64,000 nucleotides of DNA from Nissolia schottii (lineage: Eukaryota; Streptophyta; Magnoliopsida; Fabales; Fabaceae). The translations under genes were made by a program, and so were the position numbers. The notes under the pieces were generated by a model. That model had not been told where the DNA came from. It did no database searches and was given only the letters and a program-made list of their open reading frames with translations. The stretch covers positions 226,398 through 290,397 of the forward strand of contig QANU01057090.1 in assembly GCA_003254905.1 (NCBI GenBank). Reading direction: 5' to 3'. Shown in pieces: positions 28,559-39,321 of this stretch (position 1 is its first letter; each line of letters begins with the position of its first letter).

Positions 28559-30027
28559 TGTTGAAAGCTTAATTTGAAACTCTCAGTCGTTTAAAATAAT
28601 ATATCCTTCTTTACAGTTTTCAGATCCTCAAGGGATCCAATTGCAGTATAGTCGGGTATAGTCGTATCCACAGGGAGTTGCAAAAATATCATTCTTGAGT
28701 TTTTTTAATTGAACAATGACGTGAAAGATTGGTAAATTGTTTGATAGTTTAAATAAGTAAATAACAACATAAAAATAAATAGGCAACAAATCAGAGGTAG
28801 ATCCGGAAACTTGTTGGAAATTGAATCATATCATAGTTTCATGCATCCATTTACTTAGTACAATAGAATTATCATTTCATTGATTGCCCGCTACCAGTTC
28901 TTAACTTGTTCATCGCTTTCGCGCATGAAAAGATCATCAGGTTTCCTTTGTTAAGCTGTCACTTTCGCACACAAACTTAACATAGTACATCAGCGTTATT
29001 CCAGATGTTAAAACAGCTAATCCTTTATTCCAGTTACGACAACGAAGAATTAGATGCCGCTCTCGCGCGCAATCAAACAGTTTAGAATCATGCTTTAGGT
29101 AGCAAAGCTAAAACAAGCATTAAGCATAAAATCATTCAAGCAAATCATAGAAACTGATAGATTCATAAAGCAAAAGTTACATGGATACAATCATACTACA
29201 ATAGTCATCAAAATCCCAATAACAAGAGGATTAGAAATCCATCTTACAAGAGAATCTCAGAGGCAAGGTTATGGACGCTTACCATGACACATTCTCACGC
29301 TGTCATGACAACGACCGCCGTGAAGTACAAGAAATTTGAGAGATAAACTAACCTAAGCTTTGAAGTACAAGAAATTTGAGAGATAAATGAATTCTAAACT
29401 ATGGAGGGATGATTTGAAGTGAATGCCTCGGCCTCCTATTTATAGGCCAAAATCGATCTGGAGTCACCGCTGAGCGGTTAGGGCAAGCCGCTGAGCGAAT
29501 CAGGTATCACCGCTGAGCGATAATGGTCAATTGCTGAGCGGTTTGGTCTTTTCTGGCGGCTACAGGCTGTCATCATAAATGCGGCGGCTGTTAGTGGGTG
29601 GCGGCGCCGTCTTTGCAGGGCGGCGCCGTCTTGCAGTGCGGCGTCAGGTGTGGCAGGGTGGCGCCGTCTTGTCAGGGTGGCGCCAACTGGCGTCATTAAT
29701 GCGGCGGTTGCAAGTTGCTCCGGTGGATATAACCGCTGAGCGGCCTGGGGTACCTCGCTTAGCGGTGTTTGTCTGTTGTGCGCTGAGCGGCTCTAGGTTA
29801 CCGCTGAGCGGTCCCTCGCTTGATTATGACTTTTTCCTTCTTTTTGCCTCGTTTGCCCTTTGCTCCATTCTTCTGGGATTATTCTTTAATTAATATGCTT
29901 GTATCCATCTTTCAAAATATATTATAAATCCTACAAAAATGGGAAATTTAGTTAGATATTTCTTTAAAACATAAGCAAATAAGTGTCATTTCAATAGGTG
30001 AGAATTGTATAAATTTGGCACTTATCA
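28559..30027 (-). mobile_element. Solo LTR (1469 bp) nested in the MULE, minus orientation
   Basis: The plus strand begins TGTTGAAAGC and ends GGCACTTATCA, flanked on both sides by the identical pentamer GTCTC (28554-28558 and 30028-30032). On the minus strand it reads TGATAAGTGCC...TTTCAACA. A TATAAATAGG box (minus, about 29435-29444) sits some 580 bases inside the start, as in an LTR U3/R junction. No second copy of the ends, no primer site and no coding region are present, so this is a recombined solo LTR. The U3 part holds arrays of CGCTGAGCGG and GGCGCC. A 40-bp tandem duplication lies at 29321-29387. Confidence 0.85.
29466..29812. repeat. Array of CGCTGAGCG interrupted palindromes plus GGCGCC palindromes
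   Basis: About eight copies (some with one change, for example GCTTAGCGG at 29757) lie near 29467, 29488, 29510, 29532, 29733, 29757, 29781 and 29801. Between them (29590-29700) stands a second array with GGCGCC in four places, within GGCGGCGCCGTCTT-like units. All lie upstream of the LTR's TATA box. Confidence 0.75.
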
Positions 30028-30271
30028 GTCTCCGCGTCACCCGCCACCACGTTGGACCGCGTCTCCAGATCTGCCAACAGCCTCAGCCGCCACCCACCTT
30101 TGCGCCTCCAGATTGACACTGTGACCCACCCGCCACTCCCTCCGCGTCACTTCAGCCTCAACAGCCAAAGCCGCCACCCACATCCGCGTGCGACCCAGAA
30201 AGGTAATGTTTCTCTTACTTTGTTTTTTTTTTTTTGTCACTTACTCTTTACTCTTTGTTTCTCCCACTGGA

Positions 30272-30651
30272 AGGTGGGTTGGAGAAGGAGGAAAACGGCG
30301 GCGGAGAAGAGCGGTCAAACGGTGGGGTGGGGCGGGCTCGAGAGAGAGGAGAGGATACAGATGGGGATGGGGTGGGTACAGGTTAAAGGGTTGTTTCAAA
30401 CTTTTTTTTTAAATTTTAAATTCCGGGTCGGGTGGGCATAGGTTAGTGGGTATGTGTCAAATTTTAATATTTTGGGTTATGCCACGTGGCACGCCACGTC
30501 AGCGCCATTAGCGGCCACGTCAGCGCCGTTAACTCTCATCCAGCTCTAGGGACTAAAAACAAACTTTCAACTTTCGCAGGGACTAAAACTTTCATACAGG
30601 GACTAAAACCAAACTTTAAAATTTTATAGGGACTGAAAACATAATTAACCC
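30272..30651 (-). repeat. Right terminal inverted repeat of the MULE
   Basis: Inverted partner of 28014-28359. It carries a small extra GAGAGAGGAGAGG segment that accounts for the greater length. Confidence 0.85.
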
Positions 30652-30660
30652 AAATTTATA

Positions 30661-31560
30661 ACTAAATTTATCAAATTTTATTATCATTTCGATTTCTCTT
30701 TTGGTACCTATCCAATTTGATAGGTATTGATACGCTGTTTATGTGTCATCAAATAATTGGCTAATAAATTTTGAATTTTTAATTTTTTTAAATTAAAATA
30801 AGAATGATTTGCAATGCACCTATCAGGTAACAATAACAACTGAGGTCAAGTATCAGTACCACATATTATGACCAAGATACCAGAGTAATCCTCTATTATT
30901 TCATATTTTATATGATCTTAATAAATTTTTCATTAATCAAATTATTGAAAGAGTCAATTTATAAAAAGTTTAGAGATTTGCATACCATTTGAGTTTACGA
31001 TGTATTTCTCTACAAATATAATATTAAAAAATATTAATTTATTACGTGATCATATAACCCATCAATATGTCATATCAGATTATGAAATGATAATAAAATT
31101 TAATGAATTTAGTAATAAAAAATTATAAAAAAATTGATAAATATAAATATTTACTCCCATGGGTACACGAGGGGGAAAAAAACCTTTCGAGGTATATATC
31201 TAATGCAAACATAGCTTGGTGGCTCGATTTTTTCAAACGCTCCTTATAAAATTCTCTTATTTTATTAAATAAAAGTAAAATATAAAAATAAATAATTAAT
31301 ATTACTTTAAAATTATAAAACGACAAATATTTGTGGAAGAGAGTAATTTAATATTTTACATAGCGCTAGTTTATATAATGTGTGAAGCCTTTTATGGTCC
31401 AAAATAGTGTAAGTGTTTCTCTGTTTCTAGGTCTTGGGCCGGACCTACGTCTGAAACTTTGACACTTGATAACCTAATTGGACTGGACTGGGCCTAAAGC
31501 TACAGATAGTCCACTCGCACACACAAATAGGACAGCGAAAAAAATAAAGAAGAGAAAAAT
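30661..31560. other. Intergenic, upstream of the RPA32 gene
   Basis: AT-rich, no gene seen. The final 200 bases form the distal promoter of the RPA32 gene. Confidence 0.5.
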
Positions 31561-31569
31561 GGCGGGAAA
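31561..31569 (-). promoter_or_regulatory. E2F-type site upstream of the RPA32 gene
   Basis: GGCGGGAAA on the plus strand is TTTCCCGCC on the minus strand, a full match to the E2F/DP consensus. It lies 157 bases before the RPA32 start codon. A weaker TTTCCCGTC stands at 31668-31676. RPA genes are known S-phase E2F targets in plants and animals; that this copy acts so is inference. Confidence 0.7.
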
Positions 31570-31725
31570 CATTTTTCTTTTTCACCCTAAAAAAGAGTAA
31601 GAAGAATTGCTTATGCGCACAGCAGTTACAGGTCCATCCACACCCACCAATTTTGTGAAATTTGAAATTTCCCGTCTCATTCTCTGCATTTGGACCAAAG
31701 TTGAAGAAGAAGACGCATCAACAGC

Positions 31726-34700
31726 ATGTATTCCAATGCGAGTCAGTTCGACGGCAACGCCGCCTTCTCTGGCGGCGGATTCATGCCCTCCCAAGCTACC
31801 CAGGGCCCAGAATATTCCTCCTTACCATCCAAGGTCCCCCCCCCCACCATTCTCTCTCTCTCTTACACTCCTTTTCCCTTTTCCTCCTTGAAATTATCAT
31901 AACCTTAATCCACTTAAAAATTCATCTAACGGAGTAACACATAGCAACACTGATTTACTACACTCTATATTAGGGTTTAGGGTTTTGGCTTGTGAAATCA
32001 TACTATAATTGCAATTCTTTTCAGAAATTAAGATGAAATTAGTTTGCGTTTTTCTTTTGTTGCTCAATTTATTTGTTTTGGTTTCAGAATCGCGATTCTC
32101 AGTCCTTGCTTCCTCTGACAGTGAAGCAGATACACGACGCGTTTCAGTCGAGTGATGATAAATCCAATTTGATTATCGACGGTGTCGATGTTAACAACGT
32201 GCGTTTCCTTTCGATCTAAGCTTCCTGAATTGGCTATTGATTGTGGGTGTTTTTTTTGACGGTTTAGGGTTCAAAATCACTGTGTAGGTTACACTTGTAG
32301 GAAGGGTGTGCAACAAAGCTGGGAGGGTTACTGATGTTACTTTTGTGCTTGACGATGGCACCGGAAGGATTGAGTGTAATAAATGGTGAATGTCGTTGAA
32401 CTATTCTTTGTTTCTTGTCAACATTTTGTTCTCTCTTTTTTCTTTAAAACTTTCCTTTTATGTCAATGATGATTTCTTCTTTTGTGCAGGATCCAGGAAG
32501 CTGTGGATACAAATGAAGTGGACGGTATCATGTATGATTTGATATTGCATTTAGTACTTATATCGATATTGATATTGACAGTTTGACGCAACCATTACTT
32601 GGTGGGTTTATATCCAAAAAATGGCAAGAAACCTTGCTCATTATAGTCACTGTTTTTTCAATCAAACTCTTCATCTTAATTGGATAAGTGTTTATGGGTA
32701 AATGTAGCAATGAAATGGGAAAATGTCAGACTCAAATTACATTTCTGCAATAGAAAATTTCCAAGAAACAGAAATCTATGGGGTAGCATAGCAAGCTTTC
32801 TTTCCTTTTATTTATTTTTAATCTTTCTATTATTTAATTTATCATTCTGCAGGAATACCTACACAACACACAAAGTCACACACACAACTGGTTTTTTTGC
32901 ATTGTGATGATTTGTAAATTTGGTTTTGACTTGTTGTCACCTCTGTATTTTCTTCTGTTCTTTTAGAAAATATTATTTCATATAAAATCATGTTAAAATT
33001 CTAGTTTCATTATTAGGGATGGAATGTATTTGCGTCTCCATGGACACTTGAAAGGCTTTCAGGGTAAAAGGACTTTAAATGTTTTCTCTTTTAGGTATGA
33101 TACAAAGTTTACCTTTCACTTTTTTATTTTAGTAGTTCAATATTTAGAATTGTCTTGTATATATCAGAACTATTATTCTTTTACCAATGGATGGTTCCCT
33201 TCTAAAAAATGTCAAAAATATGTAAAGAGGCCACAGGCTAGTTATCCTTTTGTCTAAGTAAATAATGAGAAAAACCTGTTCTTTTGCTTACAGTTAATTA
33301 CTTTACTACAATTCCTTGTGTCACTTTCAGGCCTGTGACTGACTTTAATGAGATTGCCAACCATTTCATCGAATGTATATATGTCCATCTCTATAATTCC
33401 AAGCTACGGGTAGGTTCTTTCAGGGTACTATTTGCAGTTTTAATCCTTGTGTTTGACATGCTATGATGTGTGCGTATGGTCATGAATTTTAACAAAACTG
33501 CACCACACACACATGTTTATTTTTCCCTAATAGTTCACATGGCAACAGCTTAAGGCTGGTGTCCCTAATCAGCCACAGGTTGCCAGTTCGGCCCCAATTA
33601 CTCCCACAAAAGGTTACCAAGCTGTCCTACCAAATCAAGTAAAAGAATGAACTGTGTTTTTCACTTTTCAGTTCATTTGTATTCGGCCTCCTCACTGGTT
33701 TGTTGCTTTTTTATTGTAGTTCTCTAGGCAGCATAACAATGGTCAGAAGAGTGTTGAAGAAATGGTCTTAGAGGTTTTACATCTTCCAGCAAACAGGTTA
33801 TCTTTTGCAAGCAATTTTGTATATGTCATTTGATTGGCTTTTGCTGAACATATAACTCTCCCTTCTTGGTGCCTTTGTTTTGTCTGAATGTCAGTTTATC
33901 TATCTGAATTATAATCTTAGATTTTGCAACATCTATGACATTGTCCGATGCAGAAATAGAATTCTGTATTTTCCAGTTTAAAATTTGGTGAAAGGTTGTA
34001 AAGGGATATTATTTTTTATTGGTCTACATAGATTTACAGTGTATGAATTCTATGGGTTTACTGGACGTACATGAGTAGAGTGTCTGGCTGTTCAAGGGAT
34101 GGTCCATCTCAAGTAATTATACTAAACACTAGATGGTTAACTACCATCTTAAGTTGTGAATGGGCCAAAGAGGTAGTTCAGTGGCTTGATTTTTGCTGGT
34201 TTATGTGAGTTCCAGGGGGGTTGGAGAATCTTATATTTATTTCCTGCAGTTTTAAGATTAAAAAAAATAACAAGAATGTGCACTATGTTAATTTTAAAAC
34301 TGAATAGAATCTTTGGCAATTCAATTAACAAAAGTTGTAATGTCATATATTATATTTTTGAAACAGCTGATTTGATGAGATATCCCAAGGTTTATACAAG
34401 CATCACACGAGCTTTCTTATCATTAAAGTTTGCACTTGTTTTATAGAGTGTCGAATATTGCATTTACTTTGCTTGATATGTTTCTCTTCAGTCCCTTAAG
34501 CATGCATCCATAATCTTGTGCATGTGTATTCCTTAGTAGGATTATTACTACATGCGCTTGCAAGACTTGTCGGGTATTCTCAACTTAAACTTTCTGATAC
34601 TGATGTTTCAGTGCAAGGGATGAAGGAGTCCCTCGTGAGCTTGTTGCACAGCACCTTGGAATTTCTATGGATAAGCTGATGTCTCTCTTTCCTCTCCCTC

Positions 34701-34849
34701 TCTCTCTCTCCCTCTCTCTCTCATGCTCTATCTAAATTTTGTTGATTTTGAGATTCTGATTTTGCAGGTTGGCTATTCAAAATCTTGTTGAGGAAGGTGC
34801 CATTTATGAAACTGTAAATCATCACTACAAGTCAGTTGTCAATGGTTGA
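31726..34849 (+). CDS. RPA2: Replication protein A 32-kDa subunit, 10 exons
   Basis: This is the middle subunit of the trimeric single-strand DNA-binding complex used in replication, repair and recombination in the nucleus. Exons: 31726-31833, 32088-32198, 32288-32385, 32490-32531, 33017-33094, 33331-33409, 33534-33638, 33720-33796, 34612-34680 and 34768-34849. They sum to 849 nt (282 aa plus TGA), close to the family's usual 270-280. The Ser/Gly-rich N-terminus (MYSNASQFDGNAAFSGGG) is the phosphorylated region of the family. The OB fold spans about residues 70-172 (VTLVGRVCNKAGRVTDVTF, LDDGTGRIE, then MYLRLHGHLKGFQGKR). The C-terminal winged helix is about 215-282 (KSVEEMVLEVL...GVPRELVAQHLGIS). 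Exon 7's acceptor is uncertain: AG dinucleotides before 33534, 33549, 33573 and 33579 all keep the frame. Intron 9 is only 87 nt and CT-rich. The E2F site lies upstream. Confidence 0.94.
31970..31987. promoter_or_regulatory. Telo-box-like sequence in RPA32 intron 1
   Basis: TTAGGGTTTAGGGTTTT is two tandem plant telomere-type heptamers. Such boxes sit near the starts of many plant genes active in dividing cells, often together with other proliferative motifs. A single related GTTTAGGGTT lies at about 32263-32272 in intron 2. Confidence 0.5.
34681..34767 (+). other. Short CT-rich intron 9 of RPA32
   Basis: 87-nt intron starting GTCTCTC, with a donor unlike GTAAGT. An extended CT repeat (34683-34726) lies right at its 5' end. 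Both borders join in frame (ATG split as AT|G). Confidence 0.75.
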
Positions 34850-35490
34850 CATCCTGGTGTACAAAGACATTGATCTTGCCGGAGTTATGATTATCCTTTG
34901 TATGCTCAGATGTTCTTAACTTTGGATGCATGGTAGTAATGTTATGTGAATATAAGCATAATAGTTACATTAGATACGTGGACATGAGTAAAGCAGGAGT
35001 TCTGCTAGATTTTGATCAACTTGTTTTTCTTTTCTCTTAATTATTATGATAGAGAATGAGTTGATGAAAATTTACCAAAAAAAAGAAGGAATTGATGAAA
35101 CGAAAACATGATAAAGGTTAAACTTTTTTAAAAGAGCTAAGAATGCTAGAGCCAGAGAGCCAAATGGGCTTCATTTCAGAAAGGTTTTGTTGAGATCCAT
35201 GTATATGGGCCAATTGGGCTCTAAGTTAACATTAATAGGCCTGCCTTTTACTAATGCTAAGTTGGTGACAATTTCTCAGAACCCCTCCCGGCCCACCCCA
35301 CCCAAAATGAAAATGATTGGTGACAATTTCGTTGTAGTCTGTCTGAACTCTGAAAACGGATATTTTATTATATTTTTCATAAAATTAGTCGATGTGAGAA
35401 GCCATGATAGAAACTATAGAAGTTTGACATTGTGCAGCCTTAGGCGCCATTGTAGAAGGTTTAAAATTAGAAAGTGCAAGTGGAAGCAAT

Positions 35491-35641
35491 CACGTGTTTT
35501 TTCACTCCAGCGCCACTTCCACCGCCCTCTTCCTCTTGTGCCTTAAATGGCACGTGTAAACAGGGTTCTTGTTGCCATGTCACGTGCAGTGGTGGTTGAT
35601 CTTTTCTGTAGACGGTATAATTCCTCTCAAGTCGCCACGTG
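35491..35641. promoter_or_regulatory. Cluster of four CACGTG (G-box) sites
   Basis: CACGTG occurs at 35491-35496, 35551-35556, 35581-35586 and 35636-35641, four times in 151 bases. The core is bound by bHLH and bZIP factors in plants. No gene start is visible close by on either strand, so what it could control is unknown. Confidence 0.5.
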
Positions 35642-37061
35642 CGATGACATTTTCAAGGTTTGACCCCTCATCTCATGTGAATGCACCGTTTTTACTCTAC
35701 CTCCGTAATTATAACCAATTATTTTTATTTAGATATAAGTATGACATACATTTGAGTCTAAATTCTCTCGCCGAATCCGAGTCTCCATAATACACCGTTA
35801 GGTTGCTAGCATATGTAGTGAAATCCTACAATGCTACAGCCAAATTAGTAAAACGCCAAAAGAAAATATATTTTTGGCTTAAAAAAACATGGGGGGTGCC
35901 AACAACCCTCTGATTCACTTGTGAGGACTCTTCTTTTGTAATAGAATCATAATCAAAGCACACGTACAGTGAATCCCTTAGTTGGACCCACACATGTATA
36001 TGTCTCAAATCATGGTAGGGATCAGACACAATACCTTTTTCTCCAAAATTAGAATGTAAGAACAATAATTTAAGAAACAAAACTAAAATAAAAATGAAAA
36101 TTTGGGAAACTATAATGCACAAGAGATATGAGTGCGAATGACGATCATGAAGTAATAATAAAAAAAACTAATTAAGATATGGGCAGCGAACGTGAGGAAT
36201 GATTCGTTTCTCTGACCACAAACTATACACTCTGAATTGTGCTTTTTTAAAAACAAAGTTTGACCGATTCGGCAAAGTATTTGGCCTTCAATTAAAGATT
36301 AAAGAAAATGGCTTTTAGTAGAGCCAGCTGCCCCCATTGCCTACTTTATGCTACAACATTTGCATGCTAGTGGGGTTATTTTATTTAAGGCCTCAATTAT
36401 TAGTTTAAGTTTAAAAAATTAAAAACAGTCCCTTTTCCTTTTACAGCAGATTTGAAGGGAATCAACCCTCAAATGCGAACACACTCCCGCCGAACTCTCT
36501 GCCAATCTCAAACCGCTCTCCTTTTTTTCCCCCCCTTTATTATTATTCCTAAACAAAATAACTTCAGCAGTGTGCAACCTTTTGCGTTTGTTTTTTTTTA
36601 TTAGGAATATATTTTTTCCTCCTCTTTGCCTTCTGCTTGCTTAATGTAAAAGCATTTTTTAATTTTTTAACTCCTTATCCGGGTTTTGAGGCACTGCCTT
36701 GTCTCCTGCTGCCCGCAATTTTTAGTGAATTCAATTGTTTTCCACTTATACGTACCTAATCTCTATTTTTCGTTGTCCCTCTTTTTAATTCACCACTTAT
36801 GTCTCTATCTCTCTCTATCACATGTGCAATGTGAATGTGGGCTTTTGATGTGTGGCTTTTCGATTTGGATTGGTGAATGGTGCTGTGGGAGTGGTGAGTC
36901 ACTATTTTTAGGACACATTTTTCTTTGTTAAAAATTTGAGACAAGTGTCCGCATGGTCCGGGGTCAAAGTGGCCATCCGGGAGGGAGCCACCTTAGTTCT
37001 TGCCTAATCCTCACTTAATTCACCTACTCTATAATAATTGTTAAACAATTAGTATATTTTA

Positions 37062-37107
37062 ATCCCCTCCCTCCCTCCCTCCTCCTCCTCTCCCTCTCCC
37101 TCTCTCT
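37062..37107. repeat. (CCCT)n / CT-rich low-complexity tract
   Basis: Repeated CCCTCC and CTCCCT units on the plus strand, ending CTCTCTCTG. Confidence 0.85.
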
Positions 37108-37359
37108 GCATAGGACAATTTGACACTGTTAACTTCACTCTCAATCTTCACTAGGGGTGGGAATAGGCCAGGCCGCCTGTCAGGGCCTGCGGCCTGGCCT
37201 GTTAGACAAAAAGGCCAGGCTCGTCTATTTTCAAAGCCTGTTTCAGTAAACAGGTCATGCCCAGGCCATTTTCAAAATCTGTTAGGCCTGTCAGGCCGGC
37301 ATGTTTACTCATAAATACTCATATGTTTACTAAAAAATATATACTCATTTTACCTTCAG

Positions 37360-37408
37360 TGAAATTCAAACCCAAGACCTCTGTCATTCGCAGCAATGCC
37401 TTATCCAC
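37360..37408 (-). repeat. tRNA-like module in the left arm of the hAT element
   Basis: Inverted counterpart of 38331-38386; on the minus strand it reads TAGTCTAGTGGATAAGGC and then GGGTTTGAATTTC. Confidence 0.55.
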
Positions 37409-38330
37409 TAGACTAACATTACTTTTTACAACTTTTTATGCAATCATATTTATTAATATAATTTTATTATTTAATTTTTAAATAAACCATAATCTAAATA
37501 GTCCCTAGGACTCTCCCACATTTACACTCTCATCTCATCTAAATAATGTGAGAGAGTATTGCTGGCATTTTCCTATTTATTTTTTGTTGGTCAAATGTCA
37601 TATATTCTATTTATGATCTTACTATCACATATTAAGCAAGAGAATTGGTGATATACATAATAAAGTTGAGCAAACTTTTTTGTGATATGGACTTTGGTTT
37701 GTTAATGATAAAATCAATGGATGAAAATTTGATTGTTCTCTCACATAAAGGATATTGACGTTGCTCAGACTTATCTTTTGATCTGTTTCTTCATGGGCGT
37801 ACCTCAGCAGCTTGCAACTTTAGAGTTTCAATTCTTTATTGAAAATGTCTTTTTGATTCATATTGAATTTATACACTCTTGCTTGTTATATAGTAAATGC
37901 TATATTTACTGTTAAACTCTCTCCCTTCTCTCAAGAAATACCTTTATATATATATATATATTAGTTTTTTACTTTAGAATATTATTATATTAAGAAATTA
38001 AGTTATTAACAAAAATAATACTTTGTTATGATTATTTTTGAAAAATTAAAAATTGCATATTTTATTTTATTTTATTTTAATATTTATTTTTTATTTTTTT
38101 ATGATAAAAAAATACACAGGCAGGTCTATCACTGATATATGACATTTTACCAACAAAAAACAAAAAGGAAAATGCCAGCAAAGCTCTCTCACATTATTCA
38201 GATGAGATGAGAGTGTGAGTGTGGGAGAGTCCTAGGGACTCTTTAGATTAAGGTTTCTTTAAAAAGAAAAATTAAATAATAAAATTATATTAATAAATAT
38301 GATTGCATAAAATGTTGCAAAAAGTAATGC

Positions 38331-38386
38331 TAGTCTAGTGGATAAGTCATTGTTGTGAATGATAGAGGTCTTGGGTTTGAGTCTCA
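38331..38386 (+). repeat. tRNA-like module in the right arm of the hAT element
   Basis: TAGTCTAGTGGATAAG (A-box-like) and, 42 bases from its start, GGGTTTGAGTC (B-box-like) match tRNA internal promoter layout. The mirrored copy is at about 37360-37408 on the minus strand. Likely SINE-derived; not a functional tRNA gene (no closed acceptor stem visible). Confidence 0.55.
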
Positions 38387-38501
38387 CTAAAGGTAAAATT
38401 GACCTATAACAGTTAACAGGCCAGACTTAGGCCGAAGATTAATAAAACAGGTCTGACCTGTTAAGGGCTTGGGCAGGCCTGTTCCCACCCCTAATCTTCA
38501 C

Positions 38502-39273
38502 TCACCCCTTTACCATATCCAAGTGACAAGAATGTTGTTAACTTAAATGTTAAAATAAGTCTTCTCAAATTTATACTTTTTATTAGTTTAAATTTAATTA
38601 ACATAGACTTTACCTTCATACTTAAAATCACAACAATGATATTCAATTTGGTCTATAACTTACGTATTTCCAATTATGCATCATGAGTAATTTGTAATTA
38701 ACAACAATTTAATTTATCTTAAAAAAGTTAGATACAATTTGATTAGTGTCATTTAGCTGATTTCATTTTTTATTAATGAAACAATGACTTTCATGGAAGA
38801 ATGACTAAACCCAATGAGAGAAGCAAAAACATGTCTCACCACAAGTGTACCAAACATTTGACATATATAAATTGAGCCTCATTAAACCCTCTTAAAAAAT
38901 TAATAGATAAAAAAAATCCAAGGCAACATGTTTCTATCTTCAACAAATAGTTCAATATCATAAAAAGGCTTTTGTAGATCGGATAAAAGATTTAAAAGCA
39001 ACTCTATGATCGAATCAAGTTCCTAGAGTACACAATTGCATATCAAATGATTTTTTAAAAGCACTCTTTGCCAAGAACTTTTCAAAGGGTTTATATACCT
39101 AGCTATTCGTGAGAGTTAATGGTTATTTACCAACGGCTAAAGTGAAACTTTGATGTCATATGTCAACCTTGGTGCAAGCACATTGACACTATCTTCAGTC
39201 ATCCCATCCAACTTACAGCAATAACAGCATGTACCTATTTGGCAGGTATGTTCACAACTATTACTAAGCTGTC

Positions 39274-39321
<48 letters not shown>

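Larger units (their letters stand above)
28005..30660. mobile_element. Mutator-like (MULE) element with long TIRs and 9-bp target duplication, interrupted by a solo LTR
   Basis: The element proper is 28014-30651. Its ends are long inverted repeats (about 345 bp at 28014-28359; about 380 bp at 30272-30651) starting GGCTTAATTATATTTTTAG and GGGTTAATTATGTTTTCAG. They carry repeated 'GGGACTAAAA' words, paired CACGTGG sites and a CCCACCCGACCC block. Flanks are AATTTTATA (28005-28013) and AAATTTATA (30652-30660), nine bases with one mismatch, the Mutator hallmark. No MuDR transposase is visible, so it is non-autonomous. Between the arms lie only GC-rich sequence (28360-28558, 30033-30271) and the nested LTR at 28559-30027. 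Subtracting the insert and one copy of its five-base duplication leaves about 1.16 kb. Confidence 0.87.
34850..37143. other. Intergenic, no gene seen
   Basis: 3' UTR of RPA32 for the first 100-200 bases, then AT-rich DNA. 35491-35641 carries four CACGTG boxes. 36430-36950 has pyrimidine-rich tracts and overlapping short frames without family features. Confidence 0.5.
37144..38501. mobile_element. Foldback hAT-type element with perfect 8-bp target duplication
   Basis: The element is 37152-38493. The ends are TAGGGGTGGGAATAGGCC and, reversed, TAGGGGTGGGAACAGGCC. ATCTTCAC flanks both sides (37144-37151 and 38494-38501), the eight-base duplication of hAT transposition. The inverted arms are long (37152-37605 and 38135-38493) around a loop of about 530 AT-rich bases. 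The outer arm is full of GGCCTG words; the left arm has about 95 extra bases. No transposase is visible. Each arm carries a tRNA-like segment. Confidence 0.88.

Noticed and set aside
28255..28572. Four overlapping Arg/Pro/Ser-rich frames
   Set aside because: They are due to GC-rich, stop-poor composition of the MULE arm and interior; no frame is supported over the others.
29579..29893. Frame of 104 codons
   Set aside because: Lies wholly within the solo LTR palindrome arrays.
38331..38386. A true tRNA gene
   Set aside because: A and B boxes are present but no closing acceptor stem or good anticodon arm is visible, and the copy is inverted in the other arm; it fits SINE-like debris.
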